Positions 27,147-37,200 of a DNA stretch of 64,000 nucleotides are shown piece by piece (position 1 is the stretch's first letter; each line of letters opens with the position of its first letter). A program made the translations under genes and the position numbers. The DNA is taken from the NCBI GenBank assembly GCA_030144965.1, contig JAMPUU010000012.1:310001-374000 (forward strand), given 5' to 3'. This DNA is from Nitrospira sp. BO4. Lineage in GTDB: Bacteria; Nitrospirota; Nitrospiria; Nitrospirales; Nitrospiraceae. Below the pieces are notes generated by a model, which made no database searches, was not told the DNA's origin, and saw only the letters and a list, made by a program, of their open reading frames with translations.

Positions 27147-27752
27147 TTATAATCTCTTCCAGATCTCCAACTCGCTCGGCATCGACGGACCACCGTGAGC
27201 AATGGATTCCAGCTGTCCCACGCTTAACTGCTTGACCACTCGGCAATCTCCGTCCAGGAAGCGGATGTTGCCGTCAGCATCGTGCTCTGTCTCTGACAGT
27301 ATACGTCCGTTTTCATCAAGGAGGCGATACCCGGTTGCGCCGGCTACGATGGTCGCACGGTGTTCGACGATCCCATGGCGCTCGTATGTCACGGTTGCAC
27401 CATCATCTGTCGGCGCCCATCGGATGGTGGTTTCACCCAGAGTGGCCACCTTCATATCATCACTTCCCGAAGCCGACCCCTTAATCGGACTTTCTCCGGT
27501 CCAAAAATGCATCGCGTTGAAGATGAACGTATCCAGCAAGGCCGAGAACATATACGCGGGGATAATCAGCATGCCGAAAAACACAATTTCCCTCATCCAT
27601 TTGTCATTGATTTGACCGCTGCCTTTGACGTTGCTGTTCCAGTGATAGACATTCTTCGTGAGATTGAACGGGCCATAGCATGCGGTGCTCACGGTTACGA
27701 AAGACATCAACACCACTGCGGTAACTAGCCTGCGAAATAATCTGCTCATCAT
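27147..27752 (-). CDS. DUF3332 family membrane protein
   Basis: 201 residues from ATG 27752. The signal or first membrane segment is LVTAVVLMSFVTVSTACYG, with a cysteine at the end of a lipobox-like stretch, followed by FNLTKNVYHWNSNV and a second hydrophobic segment IVFFGMLIIPAYMFSALLDTFIF. The C-terminal half is a soluble beta-rich domain. This pattern is the DUF3332 family, found in the envelope of many Gram-negatives, function unknown. Confidence 0.82.
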   Translation of the reverse strand: MMSRLFRRLVTAVVLMSFVTVSTACYGPFNLTKNVYHWNSNVKGSGQINDKWMREIVFFGMLIIPAYMFSALLDTFIFNAMHFWTGESPIKGSASGSDDMKVATLGETTIRWAPTDDGATVTYERHGIVEHRATIVAGATGYRLLDENGRILSETEHDADGNIRFLDGDCRVVKQLSVGQLESIAHGGPSMPSELEIWKRL

Positions 27753-28174
27753 TTCCCCCTCTCTCGCAACACGGCAAAATAAACGAACGGTCGCGTCCAT
27801 CAAACTGAACACTCATCTAGCACACTGCGCGGGTGAGAACAACTTTTCATAGATGAGAATAGTCTATGGGGCAGAAGTCCAAACACAATTTACACCTGAA
27901 CATTTGTTGGACCTGAGGAACGAGACGAAAGGATAGTTTATCTCTGAGAGTGGTCCGCAAACATAACCAAGAGATCGATAATTTAGGCAGGAGGATCAGC
28001 TAAGATGAAATCAAGCCACGTAGATATCGCCTAACCATTGATTAACAAACACAGAGGGCCAGGGACAATACTGCCCGCCGACCCCGTGTGCTGCTTTCAT
28101 GTCAGTAAGTGACTATGTTGAGTTGCCCGCATGGACCAATCGTCTCCTAATGAGAGACTTTTGCCCCTCCCTAA
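27753..28174. other. intergenic region, no gene seen
   Basis: No frame with coding character is present on either strand. The 5' side should hold the promoter of the DUF3332 gene and the 3' side the end of the decayed lipoprotein gene. I see no strong hairpin. Confidence 0.5.
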
Positions 28175-28603
28175 TCAACACCCTTGAACTTCTCCAGTCC
28201 TATTTAGTTTATTGACCCTCCAGGAATCGACGATCTGCGACGCATTATATGTCGCAATCACGTTGCAAGTTGCATCCTTCATGACGGTCATCTCCATTCG
28301 CCAGAGAATCAATTCGGCCAAACCGAACGTAAAGACATCCGCTCCCGCATAAAGCAGTGCACGCACTTTTGTGGCTTGATGCATTCCTGACTGAAACTCA
28401 AACATGTCCTGCTTACGACCTTGCACATCTGTCTCTGAAAACTGTGGGGGACCCAATCGTGTCAATAGTTCTTGCCTGGGTGTGCCAACACCTAAGCCGT
28501 CGAGATCTTTAGGAGGTGGCTACTTGAGTGCCCAAAATACTGAACAAGCAGTCTGCGCAAACACAAACAACACCAGAGTCGCCATCACGATAAATCGGTT
28601 CAT
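28175..28603 (-). pseudogene. lipoprotein gene interrupted by one amber codon
   Basis: ATG 28603 follows a GGAGG site and encodes a lipoprotein signal, MATLVLFVFAQTACSVFWAL. A TAG at 28520-28522 ends this frame after 27 codons. The same frame continues directly with PPPKDLDGLGVGTPRQELLT and RLGPPQFSETDVQGRKQDMF to a stop at 28175, 114 codons in all. GVGTPRQELLTRLGPPQ is the start of a small conserved envelope-lipoprotein fold (SmpA/OmlA-like). A single C-to-T change in a CAG codon would explain it. The gene is either inactivated or read through. Confidence 0.75.
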
Positions 28604-28728
28604 GAAATGCACCCTCCTTTCGTGAGTGATGAAGATTAGCAACCCGCATAGCCGCTCAACTTTCGTAGCGATTGTGTTGAAACAAGCCGACAATCGGTTT
28701 TGTCGGACATAATGCGACCATAGTTGTG

Positions 28729-29379
28729 TCAGAGTGGCGACCAACTAAAGTCAGCGAGTACGTGCTCGGTGAAATCCACTGCGCCCTTCGACTCCGCCGA
28801 GATCTTCTTGAGTCGGTTTAACGCCTCTGCTTTTTCCACAGCTGGAACATTCAACATGGCGAGGACACTCGATAGATACTCACCTTCACCTCTGACAAGG
28901 TCTCCTTGAATATGAGGGTACCCAACCAAGAGAAAATTGCGCACCCACCGTGTCTTTGCATAGTATCGCTGTTGTTCAAGTGACGACTTCCTCGGCAGCA
29001 TATTGATGTAGTACGTGGTCGGATCCAGCTGTACAACCGCACCATCGCCATAATCGATGGCAGAGCCTATAAGGCCACCAAAGACAAAGTTCCCCCAAAA
29101 CCAGTGATTGAAGTGCTGCGTGAGATGAATCTGTTGGTCTTCGAAGCCTTCCTTTTTTGCGATGATAAACAAGTCCTTAGATCGTTCAATTTTCTTCGCG
29201 AACGGAGTTTCTCCAAGCGGCCTCGTCCCATTCAAAAAGAGCTTCACACCAGGCGGATCTGAGTTGAATGATATTTTCTGCTCCAGTCCGTCCTCCGTCG
29301 CCAATGCCATAAAACTTGCACAACCGGTGGAACCCAGAACGAGAAAAGCCAAAAGTACAGACATGAAGAGTGTTCGCAT
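28729..29379 (-). CDS. PEGA-domain lipoprotein
   Basis: 216 residues from ATG 29379, preceded by GGAGGA. The signal VLLAFLVLGSTGCASFMAL has a lipobox (STGC). A PEGA-type segment follows: ISFNSDPPGVKLFLNGTRPLG, ETPFAKKI, then a GFEDQQIHL strand pair, as in surface-carbohydrate or envelope-associated PEGA proteins. A hydrophobic glycine stretch (FWGNFVFGGLIGSAIDYG) comes next. The C-terminal third is helical. It lies upstream of the amber-interrupted lipoprotein gene in the same direction, and the two may once have formed an operon. Confidence 0.8.
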   Translation of the reverse strand: MRTLFMSVLLAFLVLGSTGCASFMALATEDGLEQKISFNSDPPGVKLFLNGTRPLGETPFAKKIERSKDLFIIAKKEGFEDQQIHLTQHFNHWFWGNFVFGGLIGSAIDYGDGAVVQLDPTTYYINMLPRKSSLEQQRYYAKTRWVRNFLLVGYPHIQGDLVRGEGEYLSSVLAMLNVPAVEKAEALNRLKKISAESKGAVDFTEHVLADFSWSPL

Positions 29380-29918
29380 GACGAGTCCTCCCTGCGCCCA
29401 GAATATCGCCTCGTTCATTCCGCTCCCGAGCAAACTCTGACGAATGGGATACGTAGGACTAGATTCTCAGGAAGAACTTCCGCTGAATACGTTGGTGGTG
29501 CCTGGTCCAGAGAAGGTGAGTGTGGGCGTGCAAACCCAAAGTAACTCGCCGAAAAGTAGCACGGCATTCGCGACCAACTTGCTCCACAGGGCCCCTCAAG
29601 ATATTACTTATGTAAATCTAATACCCTAGGTGTCATGCTTTTACATATTTCTACCCATAGTTGTAAATCCTAAATATATTTACCCATTCTTGAAAGTTAC
29701 AGGTCGCGCAGTGCCTTCGATTATGATGGAGTCGATGTTAGGCTGGACAAAGAGTTGGCGAGCGTCGAACAATTCGTCATGAGACACTGACCAAACTACC
29801 TTCTAGAGTTCGGTCACAAGCCCTTGAAATTCTCGCAACTTCAGAAATTGTTACTCGATCGTGAGCCGCAAGTTTTCTGGCAACAATGCACAGTCAATGT
29901 GACGGACATGTGCTTCAG
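29380..29918. other. intergenic region, AT-rich, no convincing gene
   Basis: Between the PEGA lipoprotein start and the phosphoesterase stop. Several short frames exist but none has a ribosome site with conserved-looking sequence. The part near 29640-29700 is distinctly AT-rich. No inverted repeat worth naming was found. Confidence 0.45.
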
Positions 29919-30458
29919 TCATCGCGCGTGGCGACTCTCCGCTGATGGAATAGACTTCCATGCACGATCTGCGAGTGTGATGTGGTGGGTACTGACTTTG
30001 CCTCCTCTAACTGTGAGAAGTGCCAGCTTTCGTGGAAGTTTGAACCGTCTTGGACCGGCCGATCCCGGGTTGAATAAAAGCGTCTCTCCCAGCCGTTCGT
30101 TTCTCGGCTGATGGGTGTGTCCGAAAATACAAATGTCCGGATGCGTACGATCCAAGAAAGCTCTTCCCTCTTTGGTGAGCTTTCCGCCTTCGTACAGAAT
30201 GTGGCGGATGGCAATCCTAATGCCGGCCAACTCGATCACTGTCTCACGTGGGAATCCGCTTCGTTCATATTCGTCGACATTACCGGAAACGGCGGTTACT
30301 GGAGCAATCGTCTTGAGCTGCTCGATCACGGATTGTCCGCCGATGTCGCCTGCGTGAACGATATGATCGACACGACGAAAGTGCTGCTCAAGCACCGCAT
30401 CGAAGAGGCCATGAGTGTCCGCCAGGACACCGATACGAAACGTACGGGAGGCACTCAT
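29919..30458 (-). CDS. YfcE/MJ0936-type metallophosphoesterase
   Basis: 179 residues from ATG 30458. It has the calcineurin-like metal motifs GVLADTHG, DHIVHAGDIG, VSGNVDE and IFGHTHQP, in the order and spacing of the YfcE/MJ0936 phosphodiesterase family, and ends NPGSAGPRR.. as they do. Two divalent metals are expected. The start overlaps the stop of the M48 protease gene by 4 nt (ATGA), so translation is coupled to it. The natural substrate is not known. Confidence 0.92.
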   Translation of the reverse strand: MSASRTFRIGVLADTHGLFDAVLEQHFRRVDHIVHAGDIGGQSVIEQLKTIAPVTAVSGNVDEYERSGFPRETVIELAGIRIAIRHILYEGGKLTKEGRAFLDRTHPDICIFGHTHQPRNERLGETLLFNPGSAGPRRFKLPRKLALLTVRGGKVSTHHITLADRAWKSIPSAESRHAR

Positions 30459-31597
30459 GAGCCCGCACCAACCTGCCCGCCAAGCGATGCTCGGACCTTG
30501 ACCCACTCGAATGTGAAGGGCTCAGGCCGTAACTTCGGCATGGCCGCAATCTCAGCTTTCAACCGCTCGGCCCGAGCGCCACTCATGGGATGGGTGGAGA
30601 GCCACTCGACTCGTCCCTCGTCCTCCTCCGCTAGTCGTTCAAAGAATGTAATCATGCCGGAGGGATCGATCTTGGCGCGATGCAGCAGTTGAAGGCCGGT
30701 CATATCCGCTTCGGTCTCTTGTGCCCGGCCAAACTTCAACGTCATCAATTCGACCCCAAGTTGCTTCATCACCTGGCCGAGGCCTTGCTGATTCCCCAGT
30801 ACGATCGAGACAACGGCCACAAAACCCAGTTGCTTCACGATGCGTTCGAGTCCATGCCGCTGCAGCACATGGTTCAACTCATGAGCCAACACTCCCGCCA
30901 CCTCTTCAGGATTTTCGGCTTTTTTCATCAATCCGGTAAAGACCACGACGTAGCCGCCCGGCAGGGCAAAGGCATTCACGACGTCACTCTTCACGACGGT
31001 CACATCGAATGTGTAGGGGTTATCCGGAATCTGCCTGGCCAAGCGATCAGTCATCTCCTTGACCGCCGCGATAGCCTGGCCGTCTTTCACAATCTCCTGA
31101 CCGGCAAGAAAATCATGATAGGCCGACTCCCCCAGCTTCTGCTCCCATGCTACCGGGATTCGATCAACGGCGAGTTCGACCAGCAGGTCACTCCCAAACC
31201 ACAGCCCCACTACCAAAGCCAAAAGAGTCCCTCCGACGATACTCCACACAATCCGGTGCCGTTGCCGCACATGACGGACTTGTTCCACTGCCTGTTCAAG
31301 CGGAGCGGTTAAATGATCCGGCGCTGCCTGCCGGAACGCACGAATCACATCGGAGCTCTTGAGATACAACGTTCGCTGCCCCATAGGCCCTGCCCATTTT
31401 ATGACGAGTTGGTCGTGGTCCAACCCTCCTGCTGAGACCGCCATACCAGAAAATGGCAGCGCTTCCGACTGCGTGTGATTGGCCTCAGAGGAAAAAGTAA
31501 TCGTAAGCCCATGGCCTTCAACATGGACAAGGCAAGGCGCGCCACTGGCAGGAAATTCTTCTCCAAAACAGAGTGCGTTGGGGTGGAATTCGGTCAT
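30455..31597 (-). CDS. M48 family metalloprotease
   Basis: 380 residues. A non-catalytic N-terminal domain of about 120 residues is followed by one membrane helix (IVWSIVGGTLLALVVGLWFG) and an M48 peptidase domain with zinc motif VLAHELNHVLQRHG and downstream zinc ligand in QETEADMTGLQLLHRA. The topology places the protease in the periplasm, like BepA/YcaL. The segment AFALPGGYVVVFTGLM is typical. It is coupled to the phosphoesterase gene. Likely role: envelope protein quality control. Confidence 0.92.
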   Translation of the reverse strand: MTEFHPNALCFGEEFPASGAPCLVHVEGHGLTITFSSEANHTQSEALPFSGMAVSAGGLDHDQLVIKWAGPMGQRTLYLKSSDVIRAFRQAAPDHLTAPLEQAVEQVRHVRQRHRIVWSIVGGTLLALVVGLWFGSDLLVELAVDRIPVAWEQKLGESAYHDFLAGQEIVKDGQAIAAVKEMTDRLARQIPDNPYTFDVTVVKSDVVNAFALPGGYVVVFTGLMKKAENPEEVAGVLAHELNHVLQRHGLERIVKQLGFVAVVSIVLGNQQGLGQVMKQLGVELMTLKFGRAQETEADMTGLQLLHRAKIDPSGMITFFERLAEEDEGRVEWLSTHPMSGARAERLKAEIAAMPKLRPEPFTFEWVKVRASLGGQVGAGS

Positions 31598-31838
31598 GGT
31601 GTGGGTCTCGATTGATTCATTGGCAGCGGAATGTTCTCGAGCAGATGCTCAAAACCGCCACCAACAAGGCCGCAGGCGTCGTAGTTCTCACCCTTCCGCC
31701 CCGAGCTGCCAAGACAGAGCTCTCTCCTCCTGTGGGGTACATTGAGGATCGCTTCGAACCGAGAACGAACCTTGGGAACTGGCGCGTCTTGGCGCGACTG
31801 GGTTGGGAGGGTGATACCGTAGGCGGCTTCAGCATCCG

Positions 31839-32522
31839 CTATTCAGAGACTGTAATGAACTGTCTCACCCACGCACCGAACCCGCCTGGGTTTCGACTCT
31901 GGATATAGACAACACCCGGCCCGCGAAATCGGCAGACAAACCCTTCGCCGGAAGTGAAACTGGCCACCCACCCGGAAGTGGCTTTTTCGATGTTATACGA
32001 GGTCGTAGTGGACCAGGCCACTAGATGACTATTGTCGACAATATACTCCTGACCAGGTTTCAACTCGATCTTGTGAATGGCCCCGAAACTGTTCAGAACG
32101 AGCATCCCCTTCCCGCTCATCTTCAGAATGAAAAATCCCTCGCCGCCCAGCAGCCCGCGGCTCATACTCTGCATTTGACTGTCAATGTTGATGCTATCCG
32201 CTCCCGCAAGGAATCCATCTTTCTGCACCATATACTCGCTGACCCCATCGAGTTCCAGGACGACGATTTCACCGGGTACGGTGGGAGCAAGCAACGCTTC
32301 TCCGGCGCCTCGGCTGGCACGTAGCGTCTGAAAAAAGAACTTTTCTCCTGTGAGAAACTTCCGCGACAACGCTCCCAGAAACCCTCCTTCCATTTTGCTT
32401 TCAATGTCGATGGTCGGCGAGCACGCCACCATCGCGCCTGACTCGGCCTTGATGTGCTCTCCGTCTGCCAACTCCACACGCACCATCGGGAACGCACCGG
32501 GATAAAGAATTTCACTTTTCAT
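31839..32522 (-). CDS. TIGR00266 (AIM24-like) family protein
   Basis: 227 residues. The conserved start PMVRVELADGEHIKAESGAM and the block GLLGGEGFFILKMSGKGML with VYIQSRN near the end are diagnostic of the TIGR00266/AIM24 family, a beta-helical fold (mitochondrial homologue AIM24). The cellular role in bacteria is unknown. The ATG at 32522 is preceded by AGGAGAGGA. About 240 nt without a gene separates it from the protease gene downstream. Confidence 0.92.
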   Translation of the reverse strand: MKSEILYPGAFPMVRVELADGEHIKAESGAMVACSPTIDIESKMEGGFLGALSRKFLTGEKFFFQTLRASRGAGEALLAPTVPGEIVVLELDGVSEYMVQKDGFLAGADSINIDSQMQSMSRGLLGGEGFFILKMSGKGMLVLNSFGAIHKIELKPGQEYIVDNSHLVAWSTTTSYNIEKATSGWVASFTSGEGFVCRFRGPGVVYIQSRNPGGFGAWVRQFITVSE

Positions 32523-32676
32523 CGTTCCTCTCCTCTTTCTTTCACTTCACCCATCCGCGGGCGGAGCTGGTCGATGTCTCGTTGCGCGCATATACCGAGC
32601 ACCGACCGTCGCCTAGCTCTATAGTCAATCCTGTGTGCGCGGTGCGCGAGCAGGAGACACGACCTGATCCGCCCGT

Positions 32677-34161
32677 TCACCCCACCACCCATCCATAGAC
32701 TCGTTGACTCGGTTTCGGTCCCTCTTCCAGATAGCTCATCCTCAGCCGGCCCAAGGCGTCCTGCGGCACCTCACGTCGTTTCGCCTCGGCGTCGACACCG
32801 AAAATCTTGGCGGCGTTCAACCCGAAAATCCGTTCTTTGACCTGCCTTGTCAAAGGAAGATAGTGATGATTCTCGATCAATTGATCGGGGATCTGGAACC
32901 GCCGGAACGCTTCGATCTGCCATTGCGGTGTCCCATACCAAATCGAATCTGTCCCCCACAACACGTGATCCACACCGAATGCGCGGATGGTCTGTCCAAG
33001 CAGATGCGCGCAGATCAGCGGATATGTCGTCACCAATTGCGCGAAGGTGGAACCCAACTCCATATAGATATTCGAGATCCCCGGCTCCTTTTCTTTCATC
33101 CGGCAGAATTCTGTCGTCCACGGAATCTCGCCTGTTTTCGCAAACACCTGATCGGCAGATGTCACGCCCCGGAGCCCGGCGTGATACACCAAAAAGTCAA
33201 GATCGGGGAAGTCTTTGGCCGCTTTGATCAGATCTCTCGGATGGTTGTAGTCCGGTATGGGACCGAGGGGCAATCCCTTGTGGACGCATACCCGCTTCAC
33301 CCCGAGCTTTCGAGCCTGTTCCAACATCGGATAGGCGATGTGTTCATCGTTCATCCACCAGCCTCGGTCGAATCCCTTCGGGCAAGAACCGGTATAGCAT
33401 TTCCAGGCATCAACCTTAAGGGTTTCAGCCTGCATCGCCATGAATTCCAAATCGGCCGTACCCAGTTGCGGAGTCGCCAATCCATGCGCCAACATCCGTT
33501 GCGAACCAGCCAACCGATTGATCTCATCCCGAATATGAGCCATTTCCTTCGGCGGAACGACGGCTTCTTGCGGATAAGGCCCGGGCGGCGTGCTGATCAA
33601 CCCCAGGGTGGTTTCACTATCGAGAAACACTTCCTTCACAAAATTTTTCCATGACAAATCATCGATGGTTCCTCGATCCCCTGCCAACTTTGGATTCAGC
33701 CCTGCTTCACGGATGTGTCGTCTCAACGAGACCAGGGCCTGCTTAGAAACGGCACCCTTGCGCTTGGTCTCGGCGTCGGACGGATCATAGCCGGCACTCA
33801 CGTAGTGCGTTTGCACGTCAAAAATAAAATAGGGCATCCCCTGTTGCTCGGCAAATGCCGCCGACTCGAATAGCTCAACCTCTGTGATGTTAAAAAAGCG
33901 TCCAAACGCGGCATTCATAGCCAACAATGCGGCCGCCATTCCCCCAGTCGTTGTCAGAAACTCTCGTCGAGTCAACCCTGCTCGAACCGCCGCTATTCCG
34001 GACAGCTCTGTCGCGAGGTGCTCGACGGCCTCTTGCTCCCTAGTCTGAGGAACAGGACAAAACTCTTCATTGGAGACAATCTGGGTAGGAATAGGCGTGG
34101 GACACGTCATCCCCTGCTTCATCGAAAGACGGCAAGAAGATAGGTTGGATGGATACCCCAT
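32677..34161 (-). CDS. exported amidohydrolase family protein
   Basis: About 494 residues from ATG 34161 (AGAGG upstream); the frame is open to a TTG at 34224, and ATGs at 34122 and 34110 are alternatives. A twin-arginine signal begins around TRREFLTTTGGMAAALLAMN, unusually far (about 75 residues) from the first Met. The amidohydrolase-2 (TIM-barrel) domain follows, with the metal-site-like IFDVQTHYV, VCVHKGLPLG, YHAG and GVDHVLWGTDSIWYG. Members decarboxylate or hydrolyse aromatic acids. Export by Tat implies a folded metalloenzyme in the periplasm. Substrate unknown. Confidence 0.85.
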   Translation of the reverse strand: MGYPSNLSSCRLSMKQGMTCPTPIPTQIVSNEEFCPVPQTREQEAVEHLATELSGIAAVRAGLTRREFLTTTGGMAAALLAMNAAFGRFFNITEVELFESAAFAEQQGMPYFIFDVQTHYVSAGYDPSDAETKRKGAVSKQALVSLRRHIREAGLNPKLAGDRGTIDDLSWKNFVKEVFLDSETTLGLISTPPGPYPQEAVVPPKEMAHIRDEINRLAGSQRMLAHGLATPQLGTADLEFMAMQAETLKVDAWKCYTGSCPKGFDRGWWMNDEHIAYPMLEQARKLGVKRVCVHKGLPLGPIPDYNHPRDLIKAAKDFPDLDFLVYHAGLRGVTSADQVFAKTGEIPWTTEFCRMKEKEPGISNIYMELGSTFAQLVTTYPLICAHLLGQTIRAFGVDHVLWGTDSIWYGTPQWQIEAFRRFQIPDQLIENHHYLPLTRQVKERIFGLNAAKIFGVDAEAKRREVPQDALGRLRMSYLEEGPKPSQRVYGWVVG

Positions 34162-34269
34162 GGAGCCTCTTCGTCTGAACAGCACGGGGAGATTGTGTGG
34201 AATACTGGCAGCGCTGTCAAGCAAACGATTCGAGGACAGTTGAAAAGCGACTGTGAGAAGGTACGGACT

Positions 34270-37200
34270 TTATCTGGACTTGGATGAACTAGTCGAAGAT
34301 TTCGTCGGAGGGACTGTCGAATGAGCAACGGGGATTCCCACGACCACGTCCGACTGTGGATCGGCATCCTGATCTTTCCCGTCGTGCCCGACACTGTAGA
34401 ACACACCTTTCTTCATGTTCACCAGCATCGGCAGCCCTGTATAAGGGTCATAGAAATTCTGCCCGGCTTTCGCCATACGAGCGAGAAGATCACCGTCTGC
34501 GGGACCACGGCGGAGCCAGGCCTGTAAACTGGCAAGCCGAAGATGGGCATCGGTGTCGACGACGAATCCATTGTACAAATCCCAAGGCGCAAGCGGTTCA
34601 AGACCCACAACGTTTTCGATCGGATTGGTGAAATAGTCCATCAAGCCGGATGCAGGGAAGTGGATATACTCCTTCCACTTTGGTAAGGAGCCATAGCGTC
34701 CTTCCCCAGCGGCCTTATAAGAGGCTTCGTAATACTCTGCATAGTCGTTGAGACGGCGCTGCTTCGGCAAGGGAAGAGCCGAGGCCACCATTGCGTGAGC
34801 CGCTTGTTCTTCAGCTCTCTCCGCCTTCAACTGTGCGTCGTATGTCTTTGACGCAGAGACCAATTCGCTCTGCATCGGCCAGCGCATCGAGAGTTCACCC
34901 TGGTCAAGCGGTCGAAGGAACTTGGTGACACGTCCGAGGTATTTGCCATCGAAATCGGAACGGACAAGTAGCCCAGAAGCAACTAGAATGTCGTCATTGA
35001 TCGCCTGCAGTGCCAGCATTTTCACTGGAAGGGTCTTTGCCTGGCCTAATACGATACGCCACGCTTCCATGTCCGTTTCAAGTCGGTCAACGCCGACATC
35101 TGTACTTTGCACGAACCCGTCCGCCAGATTGAGCTGGTGAGCAAAGACTATCGCGGCACATGGGGGCGTGACAGTTTGGCCATAGCCCCAATCTTCGAAA
35201 GGAAGCTTTTTCCATTGATCATACCGATTGAGCGCAAGCTGATTCTGACCGACCCATCCTTTGATGGTCTCCTGACGAGATTTGAACTGGTTGATGGGGT
35301 CCGAGCTACGGAACCAGCCACGAATGACGCTTGCCGATGCATTCGATCCATCCATCGACTTCGATCCGGAGTTCCCAAAACAGGCCAATGCTGTCTCACC
35401 ACTTTTGACATCGGGCTTCCGATCAAACCCCGCCTGCACAGGATCTTGATCTGCCGACGCCTCGATCCCTAGCAAGAGCAGATAGCCGTTCTTTTTGTAA
35501 TCAGACAGCGTTCGCTGGGGAGTCGTCGTGAGACTGTGATATCCCGGTGACGGGGCCTCTTCCATGATGAGCCATGTCACCGCAACGACACCGATTCCCA
35601 ACGCGACAAGCGCCCCGGAAAGCACCACGAGGCCCACCAGCGTCGTCACGATGGCACGCGTGGTCGAGAAGCATGAGCTGACAAATCCGGCAATCGCGAT
35701 ACGGATCCGGCTCAGTGTCGAGCCGAGTTTTCGGTTCGGCTTCGGCTCAGCCGGACGTTCTCTCGTCTCTGCTTTCCTAACATTCCGGCTCGATTCGAAG
35801 AGCACGTCCACGGCAGAGGCTGCTGCCGACATCGGCCGGCCGACTTCAACTGGACCCGATAGTGGTGACGCTGCGTGCACAACCGAAGCGACGGAAGGCT
35901 GTTCGACGAATCGAATCGCTTCTTCGGTCCGCACATATTCTTCTTGACGAGGCGCCGGTTCAGGAATGGGCATTCGCGCTTCAACAAATGCTGCTTCCTG
36001 TGGCGGGCTTTCCTGCGGCTGATTCTCGGTCGCTTCCTTTGTGACAGGCGGGAACACCGCTCTCTCGGGTAACGGTTCCCAGGCTGCCTGTTTCTTGAGA
36101 GCTGACGGAGAAGATTGAATTTTGTCAGTATCCTTGTCCGTGATCTCATCAGCAGGTTGTAATGAATGCGTTGGAGGCTCTACCGAGGATTCCTGAAGAG
36201 AGTCCGGGGGTGCGACCGTAGGGACCTCCTCCATTTTCAAGAGCGCATCGGGGCTCTCAGAATGAGGTTCTTCCGGAGGGACCGCCACATTGTCCGCGAT
36301 CGGTTTGTCGGCAAACATCGGCGGTACTGGCTCTGAGACAGATGTTTCCGAGATCGGCTCCTCCATCGCAGGAGCCTCCGCTACGGCAAGTTGCGCAGGC
36401 TCTACGAAAGTAGATTGCTCTCCTTCTGTTTGGACTAGAGCAAGCCCCACATCGCCGGCCGGAATGTCCGGTTCCGGTGACACGAGCGCTTGTGGAGCTT
36501 GACCTATTGAGAAAGAATCCGTTTCTGCAACAGGACTAGCTTGTGAAAGAGGTTCTGGTTGGCTTTCGCCAACCGTTGGTACCATGTCTTGCTCAGCTAC
36601 TTCAGCTGATCGATCTACCGTCGGCTCCACGTTCTCTGCGATCACCTGATCCGTCTGAGCCGGAGGGATCGTGATGACGGATTCCTGAACTTGATCCCAT
36701 GGCATCGGCACAATGGTAAATTCAGAAGCCGGTTTGTCCTCGAGCAAAGGCTCTCGCTTGTCTTCCGGTATCTCAACCGATGGATTCTCAAGCAACGGTT
36801 CCTGAAGAGAAGAAACAGTCGGAACTTGTGCTGTTGCCTCCTCGGCACTAGCCGGTACAAGCTCTGGCTGAGAGGTCTTTGGCGAATCGTCCTTTCCGAA
36901 ATTCCAGGCACTGTTGAATACCGATGCCCATGAAAATCCCGGCTGCTTCCAAGGCTCTGAGATCTCATTCTCTGAAGCTGGTGCCGGGCTTGAGGAGTTA
37001 CCGATACCGGACGGCGTTTCCGCAAGCAACTCGTGAGAATCTGTCTCGATAGGTTGCGGACTGGAGAATCCCGCAGTTTTTTGCGGCTGAATTGGTTCTG
37101 AAGTCAATGGCCCCGTCTCCAAGGACGGAGGTACTCCTTCAACCCGTGGAGAGGGTGTGTTGTCATCATGTGGAACATCCACTGACGTGCTGATCGGAGA

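Noticed and set aside
29824-30111. Plus-strand frame opposite the phosphoesterase 3' end
   Set aside because: Most of it is antisense to a gene with four metal motifs; no ribosome site.
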